A stretch of 27,420 nucleotides of DNA from Anaerolineales bacterium UBA2181. GTDB lineage: Bacteria > Chloroflexota > Anaerolineae > Promineifilales > UBA4811. Each line of letters opens with the position of its first letter. Position 1 is the first letter of the stretch. The notes under the pieces were generated by a model. The model saw only the letters and a list, made by a program, of their open reading frames with translations. It was not told the DNA's origin and did not search any database. Where the stretch lies: assembly GCA_002328075.1 (NCBI GenBank), contig DCVT01000059.1:1-27420 (forward strand). Reading direction: 5' to 3'. The translations under genes were made by a program, and so were the position numbers. Positions 8,525-15,999 of the stretch are shown here, in pieces.

Positions 8525-9058
8525 ATGCGCCTCGTTCTGGTGAGCGCTTGCCTCCTGGGTTGTCGGGTCCGCTACAATGGTCAGGACGCCGGTGCTGTTC
8601 CATCTTTCCTGGAGGCTTGTCGTTCTCAGGGGTGGTTGCTCCCGTTCTGTCCTGAATTGGCAGCCGGGCTCCCTGTACCACGGGAACCGTGCGAGGTGGT
8701 TGGCGGTGACGGTGAGGCGGTGCTGGCGGACCGTGCCCGCGTGGTCAGCCGCGGCGGGCTCGATCTTACACAGCAGTGCATGGCAGGTGCAGAACGCGCC
8801 GTGGAGGCTGCCCGCGCGAATGGTGTGACGCTGGCGGTTCTCAAGGAAGGCAGCCCGTCGTGTGGAGTCCATCGAATCCATGACGGCACCTTTTCCGGCC
8901 GGTTCGTGGCTGGCCACGGAGTGACCACTGCCTGTCTGCGGCGAGCCGGGATTCGGGTTCTGAGCGAGGTTGAGGAAGAGGCATTTTGGGGCGCGGTTCA
9001 GGCGGCATGTGGTGAATTTGACCCGCCGGGTGACGCAAGCGATGCCGGTCTCCGCTAG
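8525..9058 (+). CDS. DUF523 family protein
   Basis: The 177-residue protein matches the DUF523 (YbbK-like) family along most of its length. Features seen are SACLLG near the N-terminus, FCPELAAGLPVPREPCE around residues 40-57, and LKEGSPSCG around 104-112. The conserved cysteines suggest metal or sulfur chemistry, but the family has no settled function. The ATG at 8525 is 20 bp after the fusion gene, with GGGAATGG just upstream, so cotranscription with it is likely. About 30 residues after the conserved core look like family-variable tail. Confidence 0.85.
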   Translation: MRLVLVSACLLGCRVRYNGQDAGAVPSFLEACRSQGWLLPFCPELAAGLPVPREPCEVVGGDGEAVLADRARVVSRGGLDLTQQCMAGAERAVEAARANGVTLAVLKEGSPSCGVHRIHDGTFSGRFVAGHGVTTACLRRAGIRVLSEVEEEAFWGAVQAACGEFDPPGDASDAGLR

Positions 9059-9204
9059 TCGGCGCACAGTGGCGGTGGGAGGTTCTGCACCAAGGAGCGT
9101 AACGGCGGCTCTTTTGGGCCTGACTCCGGGGGCGCGCTTGGATGCTGGATCGTTGGGTTGTACCCATCGGGTGACCGCCAAATCCAGCTACCATCTGTGC
9201 TGAT

Positions 9205-9222
9205 CCGGCGGTATTCCGCCGG
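9205..9222. repeat. GC-rich hairpin, 7-bp stem with TATT loop
   Basis: CCGGCGG, TATT, CCGCCGG forms a perfect stem-loop 147 bases after the DUF523 stop. There is no T-tract, so it is a weak terminator candidate at best. Confidence 0.4.
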
Positions 9223-9234
9223 TAGCGATGCCGG

Positions 9235-9263
9235 TTGCTGCGTGGGTCGACACCTGATAGACT
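9235..9263 (+). promoter_or_regulatory. Candidate promoter for the methyltransferase gene
   Basis: TTGCTG (9235-9240) and TAGACT (9258-9263) are separated by 17 bp. A TG extension lies at 9255-9256 in front of the -10. The predicted start site near 9270 would leave a leader of about 35 bases before the ATG at 9306. The -35 matches only its first three bases. Confidence 0.4.
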
Positions 9264-9305
9264 GTGGCGCGTAGAGTGGCTGCTCGGCAACCCAAGGGTG
9301 CTAGC

Positions 9306-10085
9306 ATGAAAGGCAAGGGCGAGATGGACTCAGCATGTGGATTGCCCCGGCTGTACGGGGAATTTGCGCAGTGGTGGCCGGTCCTGTCGGCGCCAGAGGA
9401 CTATGCCGAGGAGGCCGAGTTCTACCGACGTATTGTTCTCTCGCATTCGACCCCGCAGGCACGAACGTTGCTCGAGTTGGGTTGTGGCGGAGGCAACAAC
9501 GCCTCCCACCTCAAGGTCACCTTTGATTGTACTCTGGTGGACCTTTCGACCGATATGCTGGCAGTCAGCCGCGCCCTGAACCCCGAGTGCGAGCATCACC
9601 AGGGCGACATGCGAACAGTGCGGCTTGACCGATTGTTCGACGCTGTGTTCATCCACGACGCGGTAGCCTATCTGACTACCGAGACTGACCTGAAGGCCGC
9701 CATGGAGACGGCCTACTGCCACTGCCGGCCGGGGGGCGTGGCGCTCTTCTGCCCAGATTGGCTACGGGAGACCTTTCGGCCGCTGACCGACCACGGCGGC
9801 CATGATCGGGGCGGACGATCTGTGCGCTACCTGGAGTGGTTCTGGGATCCGGACCCGGCCGACACGACCTATCTGTCGGACATGGTGTACCTGTTTCGAC
9901 AATCCGACGGCTCGGTGCAATGCGAGTACGACCGGCACGTCTGCGGGCTGTTCCCGCGAGGGACGTGGCTCCAACTTCTCGCAGAGGTCGGTTTTCGCCC
10001 GTTGGCAATCCCGTTTGAACACAGCGAGGTTGCCCCCGGCTCCACCGACGTGTTCGTGGGAAGCAAACCATGCGAACATGCCTGA
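9306..10085 (+). CDS. Class I SAM-dependent methyltransferase
   Basis: The 259-residue protein carries the SAM-binding motif I, LLELGCGGGNN (residues 55-65). Motif II is at the end of strand 2, LVDLSTDML (78-86), and an acidic HHQGDM motif with FDAVFIHDAVAYL follows. This is the usual order of the Methyltransf_11/25 group. The C-terminal third (from about residue 165) has aromatic-rich strands and a typical closing segment for small-molecule methyltransferases. The ATG at 9306 is preceded by AAGGGTG five bases away and is preferred over an upstream in-frame extension to 9264 that overlaps the candidate promoter. The substrate is unknown. Confidence 0.85.
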   Translation: MKGKGEMDSACGLPRLYGEFAQWWPVLSAPEDYAEEAEFYRRIVLSHSTPQARTLLELGCGGGNNASHLKVTFDCTLVDLSTDMLAVSRALNPECEHHQGDMRTVRLDRLFDAVFIHDAVAYLTTETDLKAAMETAYCHCRPGGVALFCPDWLRETFRPLTDHGGHDRGGRSVRYLEWFWDPDPADTTYLSDMVYLFRQSDGSVQCEYDRHVCGLFPRGTWLQLLAEVGFRPLAIPFEHSEVAPGSTDVFVGSKPCEHA

Positions 10086-10512
10086 AAGGGAGCTAATGGC
10101 TTGACCCTGACGGGGTTGCTGGCCAAGCGGAGCGCTGCTGACGACGTTGACAGCCTCACCCTGCGTCGCAGCCACCTGTCTATCGGTCGCTGCCTTGGCT
10201 GACCAGGGGTTTTCGCCGGGCTGGGTCATGGTGTTCTGTCAGGTGGCAGCGGCTGACGGACTGGTTCATCCTGTCCTGATGGGTGGGCTCTCTTTTCTGG
10301 GCAATCCCAGCCTGTTGAGCCGAACGTTACTGCTCCTCAGGAGGTCGGTGCCGCCGGTGGTCGTTAAGGCGGTGCTCAGCTGCCTGGGCCTGCGCCTCCG
10401 TACCGTCTCATTGGGCGATCTGGCGTCTGACCTGGTGCGAGTCTGGAGCATGAGGTTCTTGGCGGTCCGGCTGACTCGACAGAGCAAGGCGACCCGGTGT
10501 GGGAGGTGACCA
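10086..10512. other. 427-bp region without a supported gene
   Basis: An open frame at 10147-10509 on plus could encode 120 hydrophobic and Arg-rich residues from a TTG. It has no ribosome binding site, no family resemblance, and its composition is what random GC-rich sequence gives. Opposite-strand frames are equally unsupported. The only clear signal is the GGAGGT at 10503-10508, which belongs to the next gene. Confidence 0.45.
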
Positions 10513-10977
10513 ATGGATTTCTGGATCCGAGATGCTATTTCGGCGGACGCGGAGGGCATTGCGCAGCTGGTCCGCCAGCTGGCAGCTGCCTTTGGGCAGC
10601 GCAGTCCGGTTAGTGCGTCTTTTGTCCTGCACTACCTGGCTCAGGACCGCAGCGCCGTGCTATTGGCAGAGGACGACGACCATCAACTGCTGGGACTTGT
10701 CAGCTATACGCTTCGGCCGAACCTCTACCATGCTGGCAATACCTGTCTCATTGAGGAGCTCATTGTCCGGGATCAGGTCCGCGGGCAGGGAGTGGGCAGC
10801 GCACTGGTCACGACCTTGCTGGAAAGGCTGAAATCCACCGATTGTGTTGAGGTCTCGGTGTCGACCCTCATGGATAACCAGCCAGCCATCCGGTTCTACC
10901 GCGATCACGGGTTTGTTGACGAGGCGCTGCTGTTGGAACAGCACCTATGTCGGGTCGAGACCGGGGTGGCTGATTGA
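10513..10977 (+). CDS. GNAT-family N-acetyltransferase
   Basis: A 154-residue GNAT with a compact, standard fold. The N-terminus reads IRDAISADAEGIAQLV, the usual strand-helix opening. Motif A is IEELIVRDQVRGQGVGSALV, containing the acetyl-CoA pyrophosphate loop, and motif B is NQPAIRFYRDHGF. A perfect GGAGGT precedes the ATG at 10513, the strongest ribosome binding site in this part of the window. The last codons and the stop lie inside an 11-bp hairpin. The acceptor (small molecule or protein amino group) cannot be told from sequence. It shares the general fold, but no obvious close identity, with the GNAT at 2087-2698. Confidence 0.87.
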   Translation: MDFWIRDAISADAEGIAQLVRQLAAAFGQRSPVSASFVLHYLAQDRSAVLLAEDDDHQLLGLVSYTLRPNLYHAGNTCLIEELIVRDQVRGQGVGSALVTTLLERLKSTDCVEVSVSTLMDNQPAIRFYRDHGFVDEALLLEQHLCRVETGVAD

Positions 10978-10987
10978 CCCCGGTCTC
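10957..10987. terminator. Perfect 11-bp hairpin between convergent GNAT and AOR genes
   Basis: GAGACCGGGGT (10957-10967) pairs fully with ACCCCGGTCTC (10977-10987) around a 9-nt loop. It overlaps the GNAT stop codon and lies 15 bp from the AOR stop on the other strand, so it could serve both. T-tracts are poor (CTTAGG on plus), so termination efficiency is uncertain. Confidence 0.5.
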
Positions 10988-11001
10988 CTTAGGTCAGATC
11001 A

Positions 11002-12693
11002 TCAATCAAACATCGCGTCCAGTTCGGACGGTGGTACGTCAAACGCGGTGTCCACAATCGGCAATCGTTCAGTCGTCATCCATTCCGGCAGGCGGTCATC
11101 GGCCGGGGCGAAACCGGCTTGACGGTTGAACTCCCGCTCCATGAGGAGTGAGTCGCGCCCCAATTCGGTGAGATAACCGTCCGCCACTCCCCAACCATAC
11201 CGACCGTTGATCAGGTCGCGAACAACCGTGGCGTCCATGCCAAACCCGGCAAAGATGCACGCGCCTATGGAATCGTAGCCTGCCATTCGGTACTGCGCGC
11301 TCCTCGAAGCCTCAACCTGTCCTGCGGGCTTGGTGTGATCGACGTTGGCGCGAATGGTGAGGCCGCTGGTGTGATCGGCTCCCTGCGGGGAGGTGGCGTA
11401 GGTGACGCCGGTACCCTTGATGGCGCGGGGGTCGTAGGCAGAGAGGGCCTGGTTCTTGACCACCGGCACCCGGCGGACTCCCAATACCTTGCCCGTGAGG
11501 CCAGCGCCGTTTCCCAACAATCTCCCCAAAGGAGTTCCCTGCCGTATCTCCTCCATTAACTCCAGCGCCCGTCGCCCGTCGCCGAATGCCATGTAGCCAG
11601 CCTCGGCGGCTACACCCAGCGCGGCACCGACCTCGATGGTGTCCACGCCCAGGTCATTGGCCACCGCGTTGAGCCGGGCAATCGCGTCCGGGTCATCCAG
11701 ACCCAGGTTGGAACCCATCAGGCAGATGGTCTCATATTCCAGAGGCGTGACAATGACCTGCCGATCGGGCCCGTTGTAGGCGTTGGAGCAGCGGATGACG
11801 CAGCCAGGCATGCAAGCGTGGGTGACCTGGCCCCCACGCGACAAGTTGAGGTCGTGAATTGCGTCGCCGTTGATCCGGTCGGCCCCCTCGAAATGGCCGG
11901 TCGAAAAGTTGCGGGTGGGCATCCCAGCAAGGCCGTTGCAGAGGCTGACCATGGACGCGGTCCCATAGAGCGTGTAGACCTGGCCAGTTTGTGGATGGTC
12001 CTGCAGCGCTTTGGTGTGTCGCCGAGCCGCCGCCTGGAACAGGTCCTCGTCCACGACCTCTGGAGGAGTGTTTTTCGCATGCTCAAAGACAATCGCCTTC
12101 AGGTGCTTGGATCCCATCACTGCACCCAAACCGCCGCGTGCCGATATTCGGGTCAGGTTGCGATCCTTGTCCAGATGGGTGATGCCAGATGCCAGGTACC
12201 GGCGCTCGCCACCCGGACCGATAGCCGAGACGGCTATCTTGGGACCATACCGCTGCACCAGAGCGTCGGCCGCGGCAGCGAGGCCCATCCCGTGCAAGTC
12301 GTCGCCGTTCTCAAACCGGGCCGAGTTCTCGCCCACTACCAGCACCTGCCACCGACCATCAACCGGCGGTCCTCCTTCCACCACCACGGCAAAAAGGCCC
12401 AGCCATGCCATTCGCAGTGCAGTGGTGCCTCCTGCGTTGGCCTCCTTGGCCCCGCCCGTGAGAGGGCTCTTGCCACCGGCCGATATCCGATCGACACTCG
12501 AAAGCACGTGTCCGGCAAGCAGTCCCGGAGCCCAGATGAGTTTGCTGAGCGGTCCTAACGGATCGCAGGCTGGAGGTACCTCGTCCAAAAGAAACCGGGC
12601 CACCAGTGCCCGTCCGCCGTAACGTTGCCACCCGGCCGGCACATTCTCGAAAGCTGTAGATCTCGTCTCGGTGTTCGCGCGTAATACCTGCAT
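11002..12693 (-). CDS. Aldehyde:ferredoxin oxidoreductase (tungsten/molybdopterin type)
   Basis: The 563-residue protein is a full-length AOR-family enzyme. These oxidise aldehydes to carboxylic acids with ferredoxin, using a tungsten or molybdenum bis-pterin cofactor and one [4Fe-4S] cluster. The cluster ligands are C294, C298 and C302 in ACMPGCVIRCSN, plus C479. The two pterin-contacting motifs are visible as NDLGVDT (about 347-352) and DSIGAC (474-479). Early motifs GGRALVARFLLDE, SPLTG and ANAGG fit the N-terminal domain. On the minus strand GGAGG lies 8-10 bases before the ATG at 12693, fixing the start. No ferredoxin, MoaD/ThiS or pterin-biosynthesis gene is adjacent, so the cofactor must come from elsewhere. 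It points away from a D-threonine-aldolase-like gene. Confidence 0.93.
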   Translation of the reverse strand: MQVLRANTETRSTAFENVPAGWQRYGGRALVARFLLDEVPPACDPLGPLSKLIWAPGLLAGHVLSSVDRISAGGKSPLTGGAKEANAGGTTALRMAWLGLFAVVVEGGPPVDGRWQVLVVGENSARFENGDDLHGMGLAAAADALVQRYGPKIAVSAIGPGGERRYLASGITHLDKDRNLTRISARGGLGAVMGSKHLKAIVFEHAKNTPPEVVDEDLFQAAARRHTKALQDHPQTGQVYTLYGTASMVSLCNGLAGMPTRNFSTGHFEGADRINGDAIHDLNLSRGGQVTHACMPGCVIRCSNAYNGPDRQVIVTPLEYETICLMGSNLGLDDPDAIARLNAVANDLGVDTIEVGAALGVAAEAGYMAFGDGRRALELMEEIRQGTPLGRLLGNGAGLTGKVLGVRRVPVVKNQALSAYDPRAIKGTGVTYATSPQGADHTSGLTIRANVDHTKPAGQVEASRSAQYRMAGYDSIGACIFAGFGMDATVVRDLINGRYGWGVADGYLTELGRDSLLMEREFNRQAGFAPADDRLPEWMTTERLPIVDTAFDVPPSELDAMFD

Positions 12694-12833
12694 CAGTCAT
12701 TTACCTCCAGTCATTTGCGTCGCCCGGGTCACCGCCTCCGGCCGTCAGGCGACCGAACGAACAGCGACCCTGCGGCCATTCACCTTACAAACTTACCACG
12801 TTTACAGCAATCCGAACAGAGCGCAACACGACA

Positions 12834-12941
12834 CGTCTGTCCGGGCGATTCATCTTTTCTGTTGCGCACGGAAATTCCACCAGCGGCTGAGAACGCACCG
12901 TAACGGGGCAGTGGTGCTTATCAGATAACCCGTCTGTCCGG
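12834..12941. repeat. Duplicated 11-bp site in the AOR / D-threonine-aldolase divergent region
   Basis: CGTCTGTCCGG occurs at 12834-12844 and 12931-12941, in direct orientation and 97 bp apart, within the roughly 300-bp divergent intergenic region. The second copy directly abuts a candidate -35 element, as expected of an operator or activator site. I see no regulator gene in the window. Confidence 0.45.
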
Positions 12942-12969
12942 TTGCATCTGGTGCTTGTCTGCGGATAAT
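12942..12969 (+). promoter_or_regulatory. Candidate promoter for the D-threonine-aldolase-like gene
   Basis: TTGCAT (12942-12947) and GATAAT (12964-12969) are 16 bp apart. The -10 matches five of six positions and the -35 only three. Transcription would begin near 12976, downstream of a possible ATG at 12968, which supports the GTG start at 12995. The rest of the intergenic region (12694-12830) shows no clear promoter for the AOR gene. Confidence 0.4.
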
Positions 12970-12994
12970 GGTGAAGTGCACTCTGGAGGTGGTT

Positions 12995-14098
12995 GTGAAG
13001 CATATGGTTCCTCGGCAGGCCGAATTGGATACACCGTGCTTGGTGCTGGACGTGGATCAGTTGGAGGATAACCTGCGACGCATGCAGCACCTGGCGTCAG
13101 ACGCTGGGAAGGACCTTCGGCCGCACGCCAAGACCCACAAGTGCTCGGCTCTCTGCGCAAAGCAGGTGGAGATGGGCGCCATCGGTGTGTGCGCTGCCAA
13201 GGTTTCCGAAGCCGACGCGCTTGTGCGGGCAGGCATAGGCGGCATCCTCATCACCGGCCCCGTTGTAACTGCGGCCAAGCTGGCGCGGCTGATGAAGCTG
13301 GTCAGACAGTCTCCTGACCTGACGGTGGTGGTGGACAGCCCCGACGGTGTCGCCCAATTGGATCGGGCGCTGGACGAGGCCGGTCTGGCAATGCAGGTGC
13401 TGATTGACCTGGATGTGGGTCTGGGCCGCACTGGGGTCAAGCCGGACCGGTCTCAAGTGCTGGTAAACTCGGTGCATTCCAGCCTGCGCCTGACCTTGCG
13501 CGGTGTTCAGGCCTATGCGGGGCACGTACAGCACATTCCGTCGCTGATCCAGCGTGCCGATCAGTCCGACGCCGCGTTGCGACCGGCGGTTAACCTATAC
13601 CGCGCGTTGCAGACCGGGATACCCAGTTGTACCGTGTTCAGCGCTTCTGGCACCGGCACCCACTCTATGGATCTTGGGGTGCCAGAGATCACGGAATTGC
13701 AGGTTGGCTCGTACGCGTTGATGGACGCAGAATACCTGGCCATTGAAGCCGACGGCGAGCCGTTCCGGCCGGCATTGAGGTTACTGACCACGGTGGTGAG
13801 CGTGGATCATGGTCGGCATGTGACGGTGGACGCGGGCCTCAAATCGCTTTATCGTGACGGTGGAGCGCCACGGGTGATCAAGGGCGGCGGCCCTGACCTG
13901 ATCTACGACTGGTTCGGCGACGAATACGGTCGAATATCCCATTCCGGCCATGGTCTATTACCCGACCTGGGCGCCCGTCTAGAGATCGTCGTCTCGCATT
14001 GTGATCCGACAGTCAACCTTTTTGACCGCTATCATGTGATTCAGAACGGTCGGGTGGTGGACGAATGGCCGATCGATTTGCGCGGGTGTAGTCAATAA
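12995..14098 (+). CDS. D-threonine aldolase / D-serine dehydratase family PLP enzyme (fold III)
   Basis: This 367-residue enzyme has an alanine-racemase-type PLP barrel (about residues 10-245) and a C-terminal DSD1-like domain. PLP is expected on K46 in LRPHAKTHK. The segment VSHCDPTVNLFD near the C-terminus has the metal-binding His-x-Asp pattern of D-threonine aldolases, where D-serine dehydratases show His-x-Cys. The first reading therefore favours a metal-dependent aldolase cleaving D-beta-hydroxy amino acids to glycine and an aldehyde. GGAGGT at 12985-12990 is four bases before GTG 12995. An ATG at 12968 lies inside the predicted promoter, and an ATG at 13004 is possible. It is transcribed divergently from the aldehyde oxidoreductase, a plausible consumer of its aldehyde product. 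Confidence 0.88.
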   Translation: MKHMVPRQAELDTPCLVLDVDQLEDNLRRMQHLASDAGKDLRPHAKTHKCSALCAKQVEMGAIGVCAAKVSEADALVRAGIGGILITGPVVTAAKLARLMKLVRQSPDLTVVVDSPDGVAQLDRALDEAGLAMQVLIDLDVGLGRTGVKPDRSQVLVNSVHSSLRLTLRGVQAYAGHVQHIPSLIQRADQSDAALRPAVNLYRALQTGIPSCTVFSASGTGTHSMDLGVPEITELQVGSYALMDAEYLAIEADGEPFRPALRLLTTVVSVDHGRHVTVDAGLKSLYRDGGAPRVIKGGGPDLIYDWFGDEYGRISHSGHGLLPDLGARLEIVVSHCDPTVNLFDRYHVIQNGRVVDEWPIDLRGCSQ

Positions 14099-14512
14099 CA
14101 GGAGTCCCACCTAACCCGGGATGGCCGTTATCAGCTCCGGAGCTCACCGGTTCGGGTATGCCGAAATCTGACCGTGTTCTGCACGGGAAATCGCGCCGGA
14201 GCCTAAAACTAGCGGCGGGTTGGTCTATTCGGCGGCAAGCCCCACAACCAGGGTGCCGTATCCCCTTTTCTGGAGTACGTCCGATTAATCCGGGACCAGA
14301 TGCCGTAGCCGCACGTCAGCACAAAGCAGCCCGGCAACCGCCGCCTTCGCGATGAGGCTTCCCTGTGAATGTGCGAGCAAAGACATGACGCCTGCTGCCG
14401 GAGGCGGGTCAGATCGCGAACAGACATACAAAAACAGAGCCAAGGCTTTTATGACTTGGCTCTGCTCTAAAGAAACGCTAACTAAAGATCCTGTCGGCAG
14501 ATCAGCCGACGA
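14099..14512. other. Non-coding region between convergent genes
   Basis: No gene is supported in these 414 bases. They contain a 12-bp palindrome AGCTCCGGAGCT (14133-14144), shortly after the aldolase-like gene, and the terminator of the RRM gene near the right end. The short open frames lack ribosome binding sites and family signals. Confidence 0.5.
14430..14464 (-). terminator. Rho-independent terminator of the RRM protein gene
   Basis: CAGAGCCAAG (14435-14444) and CTTGGCTCTG (14455-14464) form a perfect 10-bp stem with a 10-nt loop. Read on the minus strand, the stem is followed at once by five T residues (14434-14430). It lies about 50 bases beyond the RRM stop codon. This is the clearest intrinsic terminator in the window. 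Confidence 0.85.
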
Positions 14513-14860
14513 TCACCAAGATGATCGTTCGCGCCGGTCGCCGGTTCCTGGGCGGCTTCGGGGACGCCCCGAGGGCGCGCCCCTGCTTCCCATCCGGTCG
14601 CGCGGTTGATCGACACGGGGGCGGGCGATGTTGACCGTCAAGGCCCGATCCTGGAGCTGGTAACCATTGTACATGGTGATGGCCTTCTGGGCCTCTTCCG
14701 CCGTCTCCATCTCCACAAAGGCAAAGCCCTTTGACCGTCCGGTTTCGCGGTCCTTGATCACGGCTACGGATTTTACCGTGCCAGCCTGTGCGAACAGGGT
14801 TCGCAGATCGTCCTCGCTGCTAGTATATGCGAGGTTCCCAACATACAATTTCGCTTCCAT
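14513..14860 (-). CDS. RRM-domain RNA-binding protein
   Basis: The 115-residue protein has one RNA recognition motif (residues 3-80) and a basic tail rich in Arg, Gly, Pro and Ser. RNP2 is LYVGNL (5-10) and RNP1 is KGFAFVEM (about 44-51), with the aromatic residues that stack on RNA bases in place. Such small single-RRM proteins are known from cyanobacteria and other bacteria. Several there are cold-induced and act on RNA folding or stability. The gene is monocistronic: a promoter lies at 14938-14965, the leader is about 70 nt, and a strong terminator follows. AGGA lies a few bases before the ATG. The long leader would allow post-transcriptional control, but no cold-shock element is identified. 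Confidence 0.92.
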   Translation of the reverse strand: MEAKLYVGNLAYTSSEDDLRTLFAQAGTVKSVAVIKDRETGRSKGFAFVEMETAEEAQKAITMYNGYQLQDRALTVNIARPRVDQPRDRMGSRGAPSGRPRSRPGTGDRRERSSW

Positions 14861-15192
14861 TCCTATCCTTAACTCCCAAAAATCGATGACCGCCTACGGG
14901 CATGGAACCGGTATTAGAGCCATCCCAGAACAATAATACTATACCACAATTTTCGTACCTGTCGAGTCAAAAGCAGGTCTTTTTTTCTGGTTGGGAGAGA
15001 ATTCACAGAACCGGTGTCCCAGCGTGCACCGGGGGTTCTTGTAAAGGTCTGGGAGGCAGGCTGGTATGCGCCAGCACAGGCTTCGACCCAGTCACACGGA
15101 TCCGCGACTGCGACACACGAACCGGCGTGTTGGCGCTGTTGCCAGTTGGGGCACCTTGAGCGGCGGGGTCAGCCGGAGTCTGAAGGCTGTGC
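14861..15192. other. Intergenic region holding the RRM promoter
   Basis: The left part is the RRM leader and promoter. A run of seven A residues on the minus strand (14986-14980) lies 14 bp beyond the -35 and could act as an UP-like element. Between about 14990 and 15192 I see only weak 5-bp hairpins and no convincing terminator for the rubrerythrin-like gene that ends at 15193. Confidence 0.45.
14938..14965 (-). promoter_or_regulatory. Sigma70-like promoter of the RRM gene
   Basis: On the minus strand TCGACA (14965-14960) and TATAGT (14943-14938) are 16 bp apart, each matching five of six consensus bases. A TGG extension precedes the -10. Initiation is expected near 14931. Confidence 0.65.
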
Positions 15193-15666
15193 CTAGCGTG
15201 GGAGGAACGCTGCCAGCCGCTTCAGATGCTCCTTCTCCTCTGCGATTATCTGGCTGACCGTCGGCCGACCGCGCTCGGGAACCATTTCCCGCAGGTCGTG
15301 GAAGAACAAAAGGGTTTCCTTCTCAAAGCCTATCGCCATCTGGATGGCCTGAACTTTATCATTCACCTGGTCGGCCAGGGACAAGGACTTGTCCTCTCCC
15401 TGAAAAAAGGCGCTCTGAACCGTGGCATCCAGATAACCCAGATAATCGCTCCAAGCCTGTGGACTGATCATCGATGGATCCCATGAGGTTTGCCCCAACG
15501 ACTTGAACGTCCCGTAATGCTGAACCTCTTGACTGGCCAGATCCTCAAAGAGGGCTTTGACCTGAGGGGACTCGGTTTTGGCTGCTACTGCCCGGTAAAA
15601 TGCCTCGCCGTTCTTTTCAATTTGCATCGCCAACTCTACAATGTCGGCTGCCTGAAAAATCGCCAT
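15193..15666 (-). CDS. Rubrerythrin-like ferritin-family diiron protein
   Basis: The 157-residue protein is a four-helix bundle with the spaced carboxylate/His pattern of diiron ferritin-like proteins. The pattern is E17/E21 in helix 1, E47-x2-H50 in helix 2, E115 (GFEKETLLFF) in helix 3 and E144-x2-H147 in helix 4. Rubrerythrins of this type reduce peroxide or handle iron in anaerobic and microaerobic bacteria. No C-terminal rubredoxin domain is present, so an external electron donor would be needed. The ATG at 15666 is chosen because GGAGGT lies four bases before it. That site overlaps an in-frame upstream ATG at 15678, which would lack its own. A promoter at 15704-15732 serves it alone. 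Confidence 0.88.
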   Translation of the reverse strand: MAIFQAADIVELAMQIEKNGEAFYRAVAAKTESPQVKALFEDLASQEVQHYGTFKSLGQTSWDPSMISPQAWSDYLGYLDATVQSAFFQGEDKSLSLADQVNDKVQAIQMAIGFEKETLLFFHDLREMVPERGRPTVSQIIAEEKEHLKRLAAFLPR

Positions 15667-15703
15667 CCTGACCTCCATTGTGTCAAGCTTGCTTTAGCGA
15701 CAT

Positions 15704-15732
15704 AGTGTATCGCATCATGCGCAGCTTGTCAC
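15704..15732 (-). promoter_or_regulatory. Promoter of the rubrerythrin-like gene
   Basis: On the minus strand GTGACA (15732-15727) and TACACT (15709-15704) are separated by 17 bp, matching five and four consensus bases. Initiation near 15697 gives a leader of about 30 bases. Confidence 0.55.
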
Positions 15733-15772
15733 GATCAAAATGTGCCCGGATCGGCAATCGGCTGCACCACAC

Positions 15773-15801
15773 TTGCGAATCTTGCCGGCACCAGATATAC
15801 T
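15773..15801 (+). promoter_or_regulatory. Candidate promoter toward the zinc-ribbon gene
   Basis: TTGCGA (15773-15778), a 17-bp spacer and TATACT (15796-15801) face the gene at 16000. The leader would be about 190 nt. The rest of 15802-15999 shows no gene or clear structure. Confidence 0.45.
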
Positions 15802-15999
15802 ACATGCTGCGAGTCCGCGTGAGCAAGGTAACTGCTGATCTGATGGATTTCCATTGCAGCGTCGTGGTCGCAACAACAATGAACGATTTGCCTGTGCTGT
15901 GGGCGAACGGTCGTCGGATTGTGCCTTCGGAACGTTTGCGATGTTGATCCGGTGGACGCCGCTCATGCTGCTGCGTTCTTCTGCTGAATCAAGAACTCG

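Noticed and set aside
10147..10509. 120-residue plus-strand open frame starting TTG
   Set aside because: No ribosome binding site, no family resemblance, and composition typical of random GC-rich frames. Described only as part of the gap.
14158..14355. 65-residue plus-strand open frame between convergent genes
   Set aside because: No ribosome binding site, and a basic low-information translation.
14980..14986. T7 run on the plus strand as a terminator
   Set aside because: No stem of useful length precedes it and no plus-strand gene ends nearby. Better read as an A-tract upstream of the RRM promoter.
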